Assembly: GCA_002092835.1 (NCBI GenBank)
Contig: LVWL01000017.1
Coordinates: 52,366 to 116,365, forward strand
Length of the DNA: 64,000 bases
From: Campylobacter concisus
Lineage (GTDB): Bacteria; Campylobacterota; Campylobacteria; Campylobacterales; Campylobacteraceae
Direction of reading: 5' to 3'
Made by a program: the position numbers and the translations under genes. Position 1 is the stretch's first letter, and every line of letters starts with the position of its first letter. This document shows positions 1 to 9,599 of this stretch, piece after piece. Below the pieces are notes generated by a model, which worked only from the letters and a program-made list of their open reading frames with translations, was not told where the DNA came from and made no database searches.

Positions 1-522
1 ATTTATATTTTTTAAAATTTCACCTGTATTTGAGCCGTCATCTTTGACATTTAAAAGAGCATTTGTGCCCAAATTTATATTTTTTGTACTCTCGCCTGTA
101 AAAAATCCAAGCTCAGCATCAAATACATTTTTGCCGTTAAATTTAGCCTCTTTTACGCTATCATTCATAGCATTTCTTAGTGCGTTGATTTCGCCCTTTA
201 TGCCTTTTTGTTCATTTGCTGAAAGAGTAGGATTTGTAAGCTTACTTGAAAGCTCGCCTATTCTATCCGTACTTTTACTTAAATTTAAAAGCGTTGAATC
301 AGCGATTTGAAGCATACCGATCATATCGTTTGCATTTGCCAAACCTTCGTTCAAGACATTTGTTTGTGAAAGCAAACTCTCTGCGATTTGTAAATTTGCA
401 CCTGAAGCTTTGATCTCGCTGTTTGCAGAGATAGCATTTAGTGCTTTCTTCTCGCTATTTTTTGCCTGATCTAAATAATAGTTTCCTGAAGCCTGGTTTG
501 CAGTATAAGTTCCTAACTTCAT
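1..522 (-). CDS. flaC: Flagellin-family protein, FlaC-like (partial)
   Basis: The reading frame starts at ATG 522 behind a strong AAGGAG site and runs off the left edge after 174 codons, so the C-terminus is missing. The visible part is the N-terminal D0/D1 helical region of a flagellin: an SGNYYLDQAKNSEKKAL opening, then the heptad pattern around ANLQIAESLLSQTNVLNEGL and a DRIGELS segment. It begins MKLGTYTAN rather than with a canonical flagellin start, and resembles the short secreted FlaC flagellin of Campylobacter more than FlaA/FlaB. FlaC is exported by the flagellar type III system but is not a main filament subunit (family knowledge). The exact paralogue cannot be settled without the C-terminus. 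Confidence 0.75.
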   Translation of the reverse strand, partial: MKLGTYTANQASGNYYLDQAKNSEKKALNAISANSEIKASGANLQIAESLLSQTNVLNEGLANANDMIGMLQIADSTLLNLSKSTDRIGELSSKLTNPTLSANEQKGIKGEINALRNAMNDSVKEAKFNGKNVFDAELGFFTGESTKNINLGTNALLNVKDDGSNTGEILKNIN

Positions 523-606
523 AACAACTCCTTTTTAATAATTCGCTATGGATTCTACTATAAATTCTATAAAAAGTTGCAAAATCTCTATAAAATCCAT
601 TTTTCT

Positions 607-1899
607 TTACTCTTCTAGCCTCACTGCAACTGATTTTTTATGAGCAGTTAGCCCCTCAGCTTCAGCTAGCTGGATGCATGATTTGCCAAGATGCATGATA
701 CCTTTTCTACTCACCGAAATTATCGAACTTCGCTTCATGAAATTTTCAACTCCAAGCGGTGAATAAAATCTCGCACTTCCGCCAGTTGGCAATGTGTGAT
801 TTGGTCCAGCGATATAATCCCCCATCGCTTCAGGCGTAAAGTGTCCAAAAAATATAGCGCCCGCATGAGTCACATCATCAATATAACTTAAAGCATCGTT
901 TGTAGCGATCTCTAGGTGCTCAACAGCAAGCTCATTCATGAGAGCAAAACACTCTTTTAAATCTTTTGCCACTATTATTGCAGCTTTATTTCTTATGCTT
1001 GCACTTGCGATTGGCTCACGTTTTAGTGTCTTTAGCTCATCTTCGATGTGTCTTTGTACTGCCCTTGCGAAAGCTTCTACTGGCGTTATCAAAAAGGCAC
1101 TTGCGATCTCGTCGTGCTCAGCTTGAGAGAGCATATCGATAGCTATGTGGCGAGGATCGGCACTATCATCAGCGATCACGCCTATCTCGCTTGGACCAGC
1201 GATCATATCGATATTTACGTCGCCATAAACTAGCTTTTTAGCAGTCGCTACGTAGATATTGCCAGGTCCTGTGATGACATCTACTTTTGGTACCGTTGCA
1301 GTTCCGTATGCCATCGCTGCGATCGCGCTTGCACCGCCTATTTTAAAGGCTGTCTTTATGCCACAAAGGTGCATTGCAGCAAGAAGTAAGGTATTTACCT
1401 TGCCATTTGGTGCTGGGGTGCAAACTATGATCTCTTTTACGCCGGCTACGATCGCTGGGATCGCATTCATAAGAAGCGAGCTAGGATAAGCCGCTTTGCC
1501 ACCTGGGATATAAAGGCCTGCACGATCAACCGCTGTGTATTTTGCACCTAGCAAGATGTCATGCTCATCTTTATATGTCCAGTCACTTGGCTTTGTGCGT
1601 TCATGATAGCTTTTTATCCTATCGTGAGCTAAATTTAAAGCTACTCTTAGGGCGTTATCTAGCGAATTATAGGCAGCCTCCATCTCTTTAACGTCGATTA
1701 TTATGTCGTTTTTACTTGTAACGCTAAATTTATCAAATTTTGTTATCTGGGCAAAAAGTGCACTATCACCATCATTTCTTATCTCATCTATTATGCCTGC
1801 AACCACTGGCATTACGGCGCTCATATCATTATCACTTCGTTTAACCAGCTGTAAAAATTTACTCTCAAAATCAGCGTCGCTACTATGAAAAAATTTCAT
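607..1899 (-). CDS. hisD: Histidinol dehydrogenase HisD
   Basis: A 430-residue zinc enzyme that oxidises L-histidinol to L-histidine with two NAD+, the last step of histidine synthesis, in the cytoplasm. The length is typical of the family. Visible signatures are the GPGNIYVATAKK stretch, the IAGPSEIGV segment with the following DDSADP, the SQAEHDE zinc-ligand segment and the C-terminal GPNHTLPTGG motif. ATG 1899 overlaps the stop of the upstream gene by four bases (ATGA), with AAGGAG seven bases before it, so it is translationally coupled. It is the last gene of the minus-strand run that starts near fba. No other his gene is in the window. Confidence 0.97.
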   Translation of the reverse strand: MKFFHSSDADFESKFLQLVKRSDNDMSAVMPVVAGIIDEIRNDGDSALFAQITKFDKFSVTSKNDIIIDVKEMEAAYNSLDNALRVALNLAHDRIKSYHERTKPSDWTYKDEHDILLGAKYTAVDRAGLYIPGGKAAYPSSLLMNAIPAIVAGVKEIIVCTPAPNGKVNTLLLAAMHLCGIKTAFKIGGASAIAAMAYGTATVPKVDVITGPGNIYVATAKKLVYGDVNIDMIAGPSEIGVIADDSADPRHIAIDMLSQAEHDEIASAFLITPVEAFARAVQRHIEDELKTLKREPIASASIRNKAAIIVAKDLKECFALMNELAVEHLEIATNDALSYIDDVTHAGAIFFGHFTPEAMGDYIAGPNHTLPTGGSARFYSPLGVENFMKRSSIISVSRKGIMHLGKSCIQLAEAEGLTAHKKSVAVRLEE

Positions 1900-2747
1900 C
1901 CATGCTCCTTTAATTTTAATTTTCTCTCGTATCTTTGTCTTTGTGTAATGTTACCTAAAATTCCGCCCTGGTGAATGTATAAAATTTGATCCCCAGGCTT
2001 ATCTAAATTTGCAAAAAGCGTAATAAAGCCAACAGGGTCATAAATAAGGTCAAATTCCACGCCACTTTTGCAAACCTCTAACCAAATTTCATAAAGCTCT
2101 GGGTATAAATTCCCAAAATGATACTTCTTTGGGGGATTTAAAATTTGCACTTTGCTATTTTTGTCTAGCTCATAAATTTGCTTTTTTAGATAGTCACCAT
2201 CCCCTACACAAGGGGCGGTAAAGACTCTAAAATCGGTGTGCTTTGCTAGGTAGCAAGCACTAGTGCCTGTACCAGAAGGCAAGAAAATATCAGGCCTTAT
2301 ACCACTTTTTTTACTCCACTCATTTATCTCGCGTGCTTGTGTGATAAAGCCAAGCTCGGCCTCACTCTGCGCCACACCCTCATTTATAAAGAGCGCATTT
2401 TGGCTCTTTGCCAGCTCTTTAGCAAATTTCTCGCGTTCCTCTTTTACAAAAATTTCCATGCCATTTTCAAGTGCAAATTTGAAATTTCCAACCGGATTTT
2501 GCTTTAAATTTGAGTTTAGATGAGAGACGATGTAGTAAAATTTAAGCCCCTTTAGCTTGGCAAAAAGACTTAGGCTATACATCGCATTTGACTGGCTTGA
2601 GCCGTGAGATACGATGGCTTTGATGCCGCCAAGATCAGCCTTTAGAAAGTACTCCAGCTTTCTTGCTTTGTTACCGTTAAACTTGCCTAGCAGATCATCT
2701 CTTAAAAGCCAAAACTCTCGCCCCCTAAGAACAACCTGCTCAATCAC
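1896..2747 (-). CDS. PLP-dependent ACC deaminase / D-cysteine desulfhydrase family protein
   Basis: A 283-residue fold-type II pyridoxal-phosphate protein related to 1-aminocyclopropane-1-carboxylate deaminase and D-cysteine desulfhydrase. The opening WLLRDDLLGKFNGNKARKLE carries the family lysine (in NKARKLE) that would bind PLP. A SHGSSQSN segment follows, matching the phosphate or substrate loop, and PSGTGTSACYLA is the glycine-rich PLP phosphate loop. At 283 residues it is shorter than the usual 330, with a compact C-terminus. The start is GTG 2747, overlapping the upstream stop, with GGAG eight bases before. The substrate is unknown; desulfhydration of D-cysteine is as plausible as ACC deamination. 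Confidence 0.8.
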   Translation of the reverse strand: MIEQVVLRGREFWLLRDDLLGKFNGNKARKLEYFLKADLGGIKAIVSHGSSQSNAMYSLSLFAKLKGLKFYYIVSHLNSNLKQNPVGNFKFALENGMEIFVKEEREKFAKELAKSQNALFINEGVAQSEAELGFITQAREINEWSKKSGIRPDIFLPSGTGTSACYLAKHTDFRVFTAPCVGDGDYLKKQIYELDKNSKVQILNPPKKYHFGNLYPELYEIWLEVCKSGVEFDLIYDPVGFITLFANLDKPGDQILYIHQGGILGNITQRQRYERKLKLKEHG

Positions 2748-3830
2748 CCTTAAACTCCAAAAATTTCTCTATCTCGTTGATAGCCTCTTTGTTTGAGAGT
2801 GAAAATTTGATCTCGATACGCCTTGAAGCGTCCTTATCTTCGGCTCCGTCCTTAAAAACTAGCTCGTTGTAGCTTCGACCACTTGCCACGAGCAACTTTC
2901 TAAGGCGAACGTCATCACTAAATGAGTTTATAAACTCCATCACCGCGTAAGCTCTTTTTTGCGAAAGCTCTAAATTATAAATATAGCTTCCATCGCTATC
3001 TGTAAAGCCTTCGATTATTATCTGATCGATGTTTGAGGCGATCTCTTTATCGTTTAAAAGCACGTCAAAATACTTACTAAGCGTCGCCTTTAGCTCCTCT
3101 TTGACCTCTTCTTTTAAGACTGCACTTCCTTTATCAAAAAGTACTGAGGAGCTAAGCTTTAGCGCGCCTGAGTTTGGATCGATCTCGATGCTTGAGCCTA
3201 GCCTATCTTTTAAGGCTGAGATCACTTTTACTCTGATACCGGTTAAATTTTTCACTCTGTCACGAGTGACGTTTAGATCTCTTAAAAGCTCGTCATATCT
3301 AGCTTCTCTTTGGCTTACTTGCTCAAGCAAAAAGGCAATCTTGGCTAAATTTTTCTCACTGCTTTCGTTTGCGTCACTAAGTGCTCTATCTTTTGATAAA
3401 ATTTCATCATTTAGCACGATCATCTTTTGATTTAGATCAAAAATACTGGCATTTAGCTCTTTTATGCTCGCATTTGCGTCCTTGTTTTCCTCTATGAGCT
3501 GGGCTAGTTTTTCTTTTAGAGCGTCTATTTGGATAACAAAAATTTCATTTGATTTTTTCAAATTTATATTTTCGTCGCTTATCTTTGAAAGCTCGCTTTT
3601 AGGGCGTCATTTAGCTCTTCGAGTGTAAAATTTCTGCCCTGGGCGTCTTTTAAATTTGCTAAAGCTGCGATGATAACTTGCTCTTTATTTTCAAGGGTGT
3701 TTTGAGTTAGGACGTATTTTACGACGACAGCGCCGATAAGTAGCATAAAAACAAAGAGCAGACCTGCCATCAAGTCCGCGTACGAAACCCAAAAGCTTGA
3801 TTGATCTTCATTATTTTTGTTTATTTTCAT
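2740..3830 (-). CDS. MotB/OmpA-family protein, inner-membrane anchored (frameshifted)
   Basis: The N-terminal piece (ATG 3830 to stop 3579) has a MotB-type membrane helix at residues 20-42 preceded by SYADLMAGLLF, with the proton-channel-type Asp at residue 19. The rest continues in the -1 frame as a long coiled coil followed by an OmpA-like peptidoglycan-binding domain (EGFTDSDGSYIYN, LSQKRA, SRRIEI). The two frames join if one G is restored near 3594 (GCGAG to GCGGAG), giving about 363 residues; I treat it as one gene. ATG 3830 overlaps the stop of the MotA-like gene by four bases. The pair resembles proton-driven stator complexes. I recall a similar OmpA-family gene after fba in C. jejuni (Cj0599). 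Its function is unknown. Confidence 0.75.
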
Positions 3831-5140
3831 TGCACTAGATTTTCGATTTTTTCTATTACAGAATTCGCTTCTTTATCGATCTCGTCTATGTTCTTCTTAA
3901 GCTCAGCGATGAGGCTCTCACGCTCTTTTTCACGCTCCAAGCTCCTGCCCTCTTGCTCATACGCGGCTTTAAATATCGTCGCACTCTCCACGAGCGAGGC
4001 TCTAAATTCCTTTAGTGCGTCATTTTGTTCTTTCATGAGCGAGTAAGAAAATTCCCTTAAAACCTTGTCAAAGCTCTTTATGGTCTGCTCAAATTTAAGC
4101 TGGCTCTCTTTTGTGGCGTTTAAATTTCTACTAAAAATTTCACCAAGCTTTGCATGCTCAGTTAAAATTTTAACCTCCATATCTTTAAAGGCATTAGAAA
4201 ATGCGCCAACTGCCTTTAATATATCGGAGTGGATTTTTACAAATTCATCTTGTTTTAGCCCAGATTCATTTAGCATTTTTAAATTTGCGCTAAGCTCTGC
4301 CTTGCTTTGATTGATGATATTTTTTTCAACCTCACAAAGCTCTTTTAGGCTGTTAAATTTCTCATTTGTCTGCTCGCTTAGCTCTTTTACAAATTTATCA
4401 TCAAGCACCATTTTAAAGGCGTCGTGGCTATCTTTAAAGTAGCCTACACTTGCTTTCATAAAATTTGCATTTAGCTCATTTTCCTGCCAGAAAAACTCAC
4501 GACTTAGTTCTTTTTGCTCGCTGTAAAATTTCTCAAATTTACTAACGCCTATCTTTTCAAAAAACATCCACCAAAGCGCTAAAAATATGCCATAAATCGA
4601 TACATAAAACGCCGTAGCCACGCCATTTAATAATATAGCGATCTCTTTTTCAAGACCATCTGTAGTATTTGAGCTAAACTCTGGCATGGAGATAGCAATA
4701 CTGATAAATGTACCCAAAATTCCAAGCATAGGAAAGACTGCTTGGCCGATATTTGCTAGGTTGTCATTTCTAAAATTTCTTGTATAACTCTCGAAAAAAT
4801 CTTCAAATTTAGCGTTTGCCTTTTTGACGCTTGAAATTTCAAAAAGGTGAGCGATGATAAATTCTTTTAGCCTTATCTTGTAGTTTTTGGCATTTGCTAA
4901 AAAATTTGAGTAAGCGACCAAGGCGCTGTGGCGTGAAAATATAAAAGCGACAAAGAGTATAACGCCCATCATTACGATGGTGTGAAGCTTCATCTGAAAA
5001 TTTATAACGCCAAGATAGGCTAGTATCGCCAAGATGTAGATAGCTAAAGGGATAAAGATAACTTTAAAAAAGACAAAGAAAGAGTGAGCTTGGCGCTCTT
5101 TTGGTACGCTTAGCTCACTAAAATCATTTTGATTTTGCAT
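3827..5140 (-). CDS. MotA/TolQ/ExbB-family proton channel protein with long cytoplasmic tail
   Basis: A 437-residue inner-membrane protein. Two hydrophobic helices lie near residues 20-48 and 53-73, and two more near 135-160 and 175-200 carry the MotA/ExbB-type core (GILGTFISIAISMP, then GVATAFYVSIYGIFLA). The C-terminal half, about 220-437, is highly charged and predicted coiled coil. It overlaps the MotB/OmpA-like gene by four bases, so the two probably form a stator-like complex that uses proton flow to act on the periplasm or cell wall. It is not the flagellar motA, which is much shorter. The position next to fba matches conserved Campylobacter order (Cj0598 as I recall). Confidence 0.8.
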   Translation of the reverse strand: MQNQNDFSELSVPKERQAHSFFVFFKVIFIPLAIYILAILAYLGVINFQMKLHTIVMMGVILFVAFIFSRHSALVAYSNFLANAKNYKIRLKEFIIAHLFEISSVKKANAKFEDFFESYTRNFRNDNLANIGQAVFPMLGILGTFISIAISMPEFSSNTTDGLEKEIAILLNGVATAFYVSIYGIFLALWWMFFEKIGVSKFEKFYSEQKELSREFFWQENELNANFMKASVGYFKDSHDAFKMVLDDKFVKELSEQTNEKFNSLKELCEVEKNIINQSKAELSANLKMLNESGLKQDEFVKIHSDILKAVGAFSNAFKDMEVKILTEHAKLGEIFSRNLNATKESQLKFEQTIKSFDKVLREFSYSLMKEQNDALKEFRASLVESATIFKAAYEQEGRSLEREKERESLIAELKKNIDEIDKEANSVIEKIENLVQ

Positions 5141-5144
5141 AGGA

Positions 5145-6209
5145 TTAGTTCCTATTTAGGCAGTTTAAGTCGCTAAAAGCAGTCTGAAGACGCTTAACCA
5201 TGCTCTCCTCGCCACTTCTTAGCCATTTCCTTGGATCGTAGTATTTTTTATTTGGCTTATCATCGCCCTCTGGGTTGCCGATCTGACCTTGTAAGTATGC
5301 TCTATTTTTGGCCTCATACTCACGCACGCCGTCCCAGAAAGCCCACTGCGTATCGGTGTCAATGTTCATCTTGATAACGCCGTAGCTCACAGCATTTTTG
5401 ATATCTTTTAGCTCGCTACCACTACCGCCATGAAATACAAAATTTACTGGCTTGTCGCTTTTTGTATTAAATTTCTTAGCGACATAGGCTTGTGAGTTTT
5501 TAAGAATTTCTGGTCTTAGCACGACATTACCCGGTTTATAAACGCCGTGAACGTTGCCAAAACTAGCTGCGATGCTAAATTTATCGCTTATCTTACTTAG
5601 TCTTTCATAAGCAAGCGCGACATCTTCTGGCTGAGTGTAAAGAAGCGCGTTATCAACGCTTGTGTTATCTACGCCATCTTCTTCGCCGCCGGTTACGCCT
5701 AGCTCGATCTCTAGGCTGATGCCAAGCTCGCTAAGCTCTTTTAGATACTTCTCGCACGTGCTTAAATTTTCATTGAGACTCTCTTCGCTAAGATCAAGCA
5801 TGTGAGAGCTAAAAAGTGGCACGCCGTGAGTTTTTTTATACTCATGACTTGCTTTTACTAGCTCATCTATCCAAGGCAAAAGCTTTCTAGCAGCATGGTC
5901 AGTGTGTAAAATGACTGGTACACCATAAGCCTTGGCTAGCAAATGAACATGCTTTGCTCCAGCGATCGCACCAAGAACGGCTGCGTTTTCGCAGGCTTTA
6001 CCAGCGTAAAAACCTGCACCGCCATTACTAAACTGAACGATAACAGGCGAGTTAGCAACCTTTGCTGCTTCTAAAACGGCATTAACAGAGTCACTTCCCA
6101 CGACATTTACAGCAGGTATCGCAAAGCCTTGCTCTTTGGCGTAAGCATAAAGTTTTGTTACATCATCTCCGCTTAAAACTCCAGCATTTACAATATCTAA
6201 AACGCCCAT
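5145..6209 (-). CDS. fba: Class II fructose-bisphosphate aldolase
   Basis: A 354-residue zinc-dependent aldolase that splits or forms fructose-1,6-bisphosphate. Campylobacter generally lacks phosphofructokinase, so it serves mainly gluconeogenesis (family knowledge). The zinc and catalytic segment HTDHA lies near residues 102-106. The later zinc histidine is in FVFHGGSGS, and an NIDTDTQWAFWDG segment binds phosphate. I chose ATG 6209 because GGAGG lies just upstream; a TTG twelve bases earlier lies inside that ribosome site and is unlikely. It sits sixteen bases downstream of peb4 and four bases upstream of the MotA-like gene, as in other Campylobacter. Confidence 0.95.
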   Translation of the reverse strand: MGVLDIVNAGVLSGDDVTKLYAYAKEQGFAIPAVNVVGSDSVNAVLEAAKVANSPVIVQFSNGGAGFYAGKACENAAVLGAIAGAKHVHLLAKAYGVPVILHTDHAARKLLPWIDELVKASHEYKKTHGVPLFSSHMLDLSEESLNENLSTCEKYLKELSELGISLEIELGVTGGEEDGVDNTSVDNALLYTQPEDVALAYERLSKISDKFSIAASFGNVHGVYKPGNVVLRPEILKNSQAYVAKKFNTKSDKPVNFVFHGGSGSELKDIKNAVSYGVIKMNIDTDTQWAFWDGVREYEAKNRAYLQGQIGNPEGDDKPNKKYYDPRKWLRSGEESMVKRLQTAFSDLNCLNRN

Positions 6210-6224
6210 TTTATCCTCCAAATT

Positions 6225-7043
6225 TTATTTGTATTCTATCTTTGCTTTTTGGCGTAGAGCTTCACTTTTTTGTCTAACAGCAGCTTGGAATTTCTCCATT
6301 TTTACAGCTTGCTCGATCTCTGGTTTTGCTTGTTCAAAGCTTACAGTGCCAGCAGCTTTGCCATCTTCTTTTAAGATAACATGGTAGCCAAACTGAGTTT
6401 TGACTGGCTTAGTTGAAACTGTGCCATTAGCCATCGAAAATGCTGCGTCTGCAAAAGGTTTTACCATTTGGCTTTGACCAAACCAGCCAAGCGCACCACC
6501 ATGTGCTGCTGAGCCTTTGTCGATTGATTTTTGACTTGCTAGCTCTGCAAATTTCTTAGTTAGCGCCTCACCTTTTAAATTTTTAAGTTGAGCGATGATG
6601 TCGTTTGCTGTTTTTTCATCTTCAACTAGGATATGCCTTGCTTTTGCTTGAGCTGGCTCGTTCATACTTGCTTTGTTTTTATTGTAAAAATCTTTTAGTT
6701 CGTTATCACTTACTTTTATGCCGTCAAAAAGCTTTCTCATATAAAGCTCAACCGCGATGCCTTCTTGCGCTGCTTTTACAGCTTTGATGTACTCTACATC
6801 TTTTTCGATACCGCTTGACTTAGCATCTTTTAAAAGAAGTTTTCTATTTATTAGATCGTCAATTATACGTTTTTTCTCATTTGGTTGAAGCTTGCTAGCG
6901 TCAAATCCTGGCATGGCTGCTGATAAAAGGCTTGAAATATCGCTATCGCTTATAGCATCACCATCAACTGTTGCAACTACTGCTGCATTTAGAGTGACAG
7001 CTGCAGCTAAACTTAAAACTGCTGGAAACAAAAATTTTTTCAT
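6225..7043 (-). CDS. peb4: PEB4-like periplasmic peptidyl-prolyl isomerase / SurA-type chaperone
   Basis: A 272-residue exported protein with a typical signal peptide at residues 1-20, cleaved near LNA-A. A helical chaperone region is followed by a parvulin-type PPIase domain at about 132-230 ([33 protein letters not shown]) and a C-terminal helix. PEB4/Cbf2 is a major antigen of C. jejuni that helps outer-membrane proteins fold in the periplasm and affects adhesion (established). The placement directly before fba agrees with conserved gene order. It is divergent from nth, leaving a 95-base promoter region. Confidence 0.93.
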   Translation of the reverse strand: MKKFLFPAVLSLAAAVTLNAAVVATVDGDAISDSDISSLLSAAMPGFDASKLQPNEKKRIIDDLINRKLLLKDAKSSGIEKDVEYIKAVKAAQEGIAVELYMRKLFDGIKVSDNELKDFYNKNKASMNEPAQAKARHILVEDEKTANDIIAQLKNLKGEALTKKFAELASQKSIDKGSAAHGGALGWFGQSQMVKPFADAAFSMANGTVSTKPVKTQFGYHVILKEDGKAAGTVSFEQAKPEIEQAVKMEKFQAAVRQKSEALRQKAKIEYK

Positions 7044-7138
7044 ATAAATCCTTTAAAAAATTGATTTTATGGGCAAGATTATATCAAATAAAGCGATAAC
7101 TTTTCATTTAACTTAAGAAAATAAGGTAAAATACGAAA

Positions 7139-7771
7139 ATGAGAACAAAAAAAGATATTTTAGAGATAAAAAGAAGACTACTAGAAGAGTTTAAAGACGC
7201 CAAAAGCGAGCTTAAATTTAGAAATTTATATGAGCTACTTGTCTGTGTCATGCTTTCAGCTCAGTGCACTGATAAAAGAGTAAATTTAATAACTCCAGCT
7301 TTATTTGAAGCATATAAAGATGTCTATGAGCTAGCTAGCGCAAATTTAGCGAGTCTAAAACTCATGATAAACTCGTGTAGCTTTTTTAATAACAAGGCGG
7401 TAAATTTAATCAAAATGGCAAACAGCGTGGTTGAGCTTTATAACGGAGAAATTCCACTTGATGAAGAGAAGCTAAAAGCTCTTGCTGGAGTTGGGCAAAA
7501 GACCGCTCATGTCGTGCTTTTAGAAGCTACAAACGCAAATGTAATGGCTGTTGATACGCATGTTTTTAGAGTATCTCATAGACTTGATCTTAGCCATGCA
7601 AAAACGCCAGAAGTCACTGAAGCTGATCTTAGCCATGCCTTTAAAACAGATCTTGGTAAGCTTCATCAAGCCATGGTGCTCTTTGGACGTTATACCTGTA
7701 AAGCCAAAAAGCCACTTTGCCATGAGTGTATCTTAAATGATCTTTGTAACAGCAAGGACAAGATTATTTAA
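7139..7771 (+). CDS. nth: Endonuclease III
   Basis: A 210-residue base-excision repair glycosylase and AP lyase acting on oxidised pyrimidines. The helix-hairpin-helix LAGVGQKTAHVV carries the catalytic lysine, AVDTHVFRVSHRLDL holds the catalytic aspartate, and the C-terminal cysteines in CKAKKPLCHECILNDLC match the CX6CX2CX5C iron-sulfur pattern. Length is normal for the family. It is divergent from peb4 and its end overlaps the convergent dsbD by eight bases, so no terminator separates them. Confidence 0.96.
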   Translation: MRTKKDILEIKRRLLEEFKDAKSELKFRNLYELLVCVMLSAQCTDKRVNLITPALFEAYKDVYELASANLASLKLMINSCSFFNNKAVNLIKMANSVVELYNGEIPLDEEKLKALAGVGQKTAHVVLLEATNANVMAVDTHVFRVSHRLDLSHAKTPEVTEADLSHAFKTDLGKLHQAMVLFGRYTCKAKKPLCHECILNDLCNSKDKII

Positions 7772-9494
7772 TTTTTTCAAGCTTTGCTAGAAAATTTTTA
7801 GCATCTATAAAGCCGATAGTTCTAAGAAATTTTAGCTCATCGCCACCATTAAATAGCAAGAGTGCAGGTGGATCAATAAGCCCAAAATTTCTTAGCATCT
7901 CATCATTTTGTGGTCCACCATTTGTTACATCGATACGAATAAGTGCAAAATTTGCCAAAGCATTCATAACATCACCATCTTTAAAAGTGATCTTTTCTAT
8001 CTCTTTGCAGCTTACACACCAATCAGCATAAAAATCTACTAGAACGGGCTTGTTTGAGTTTTTTATTATCTCATTTAGTTCATCTAAATTTTTAACGGAA
8101 TTAAATTTTAACGCACTATCACTTTTTGCCAAATTTAGTCCAGAAAGCGGAGAAAAAGCCTCCTTTGAGCCTAAAAATGAACCAACTATTAGCATAACTG
8201 AATATATAAAAACTAGGATAAAAAACGCTTTTTTAAACTTAGTCCAGCTTTGCTCTGCTACTTCAAATGCCCCAAAATAAACTGCCATAAAAACGCCTAT
8301 AATGCCATATCCTAATAGCTCAAAAAATTCTCCGAGCACACGTGCAAGGATCCAAATCGCCATTATGAGCATCAAAAAACCAAAGAATTTTTTCACTTCA
8401 TCCATCCAACTACCAGGTTTTGGCAAGAGCTTTCCAGAGCTTAGCCCGATAATAAGTAGCGGCACGCCCATGCCAAGCCCCATGGCAAAAAGCATAATGC
8501 CACCATAAAAGACATTTCCACTTTGGGCAATATAAAGAAGCGCACCAGCTAATGGTGCTGCTACGCAAGGTGATACGATGAGAGCTGAGGCAAAACCCAT
8601 AATAAAAATTCCAACATAGCCTGAACTATTTTGCGATTTTTTACTTATTAAATTTTCAAATTTTGCTGGCAATTTTATATCATAAAATCCAAACATACTA
8701 AAGCTTAAAATGATAAAAATGGCTGCAAAAGCGCCAAGCACATAGATATTTTGCAAAGCTCCTGCGATGCCAAAGCCAAGTAGGCTAGCTGCAACTCCAG
8801 CTAGTGCGTAAGCCAGGCTCATCGCGACAACATAGATAAATGATAATAAAAAGCCTTTTTTTGCATTTAAATTAGCACCCTTTGAGACGATTATGCTTGA
8901 AAGTATCGGTATCATCGGAAAGACGCAAGGTGTTAGTGAAAGCAAGAGACCATAACCAAAAAAAGTAAGAAGTGAGATAAAGAAATTTTTATCTCCAAGC
9001 CCATTTGCAATATCTTGCTCGCTAGAAAATTCTTCAGCAAAGCTGTCGGCATCGTTTTTTTGCTCTTTTTTAAAAGTGGCTATGCTAAATTTTCCAGCTT
9101 GGTCAGTTATCTCATAAATTTTACTTTGTGGACGGTAGCAAATGCCGTTTTTAGCACAGCCTTGATAGTTAATGTCAAGTATTGCTTTGCCATTTGAAAG
9201 ATTTTCTTTTACTAAATTTAATGGGATAAAAATCGAAAAATCTTTTGGATAAATTTCATATTCTCCCGTATTTTCACTACTTGGCAAATTTAATAGCTCA
9301 TTTATCTTTTTGCCAGCTAGCTTAATCTCAAAACTCTCTTTATAAAGATAGATATTTTCACCAAAGTTAAACTTCACTTCAACATTTTGACTATCAACGC
9401 TTGGAGTTAAAACAAAGGCTTTGCTAACATCTAAAACCTCGGCAAAAAGCGAGCCTGCAAATAAAATAATCGAAAAAAGAAATTTTAAAAACAT
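7764..9494 (-). CDS. dsbD: Thiol:disulfide interchange protein DsbD
   Basis: A 576-residue inner-membrane protein that passes electrons from cytoplasmic thioredoxin to periplasmic thiols. After a signal peptide (1-18) comes the periplasmic nDsbD domain with the CAKNGICYRPQ cysteines. An eight-helix membrane core follows with the two redox cysteines in SLTPCVFPMIP and VSPCVAAPLAG, then a C-terminal thioredoxin domain with WCVSCKE. All three modules are present and intact. It likely feeds c-type cytochrome assembly and periplasmic disulfide isomerisation. It is divergent from ppk2, an arrangement I also recall in C. jejuni (Cj0603c/Cj0604). Confidence 0.95.
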   Translation of the reverse strand: MFLKFLFSIILFAGSLFAEVLDVSKAFVLTPSVDSQNVEVKFNFGENIYLYKESFEIKLAGKKINELLNLPSSENTGEYEIYPKDFSIFIPLNLVKENLSNGKAILDINYQGCAKNGICYRPQSKIYEITDQAGKFSIATFKKEQKNDADSFAEEFSSEQDIANGLGDKNFFISLLTFFGYGLLLSLTPCVFPMIPILSSIIVSKGANLNAKKGFLLSFIYVVAMSLAYALAGVAASLLGFGIAGALQNIYVLGAFAAIFIILSFSMFGFYDIKLPAKFENLISKKSQNSSGYVGIFIMGFASALIVSPCVAAPLAGALLYIAQSGNVFYGGIMLFAMGLGMGVPLLIIGLSSGKLLPKPGSWMDEVKKFFGFLMLIMAIWILARVLGEFFELLGYGIIGVFMAVYFGAFEVAEQSWTKFKKAFFILVFIYSVMLIVGSFLGSKEAFSPLSGLNLAKSDSALKFNSVKNLDELNEIIKNSNKPVLVDFYADWCVSCKEIEKITFKDGDVMNALANFALIRIDVTNGGPQNDEMLRNFGLIDPPALLLFNGGDELKFLRTIGFIDAKNFLAKLEKIK

Positions 9495-9599
9495 ACTAAT
9501 CCTTGCTAAATTAAAAAAGATGATTTTAGTCTAAATTCTTAAATTTATTCTATTTTATTGTAAAATCGTGAAAATATGTGAAATTTTAAAGGAGCAAAG

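Noticed and set aside
3579..3600. Programmed -1 ribosomal frameshift in the MotB/OmpA-like gene
   Set aside because: There is an AAAA stretch nearby, but no proper slippery heptamer or downstream stem, and the other six breaks show the same one-base pattern.
2740..5140. A Zorya (ZorAB) anti-phage system
   Set aside because: The pair has MotA/MotB-like and OmpA-like parts as ZorA/ZorB do, but no ZorC/D or ZorE gene follows and the location beside fba is conserved housekeeping order.
6209..6221. TTG start for fba at 6221
   Set aside because: The TTG lies within the ribosome-binding site of the ATG at 6209, which matches the family N-terminus.
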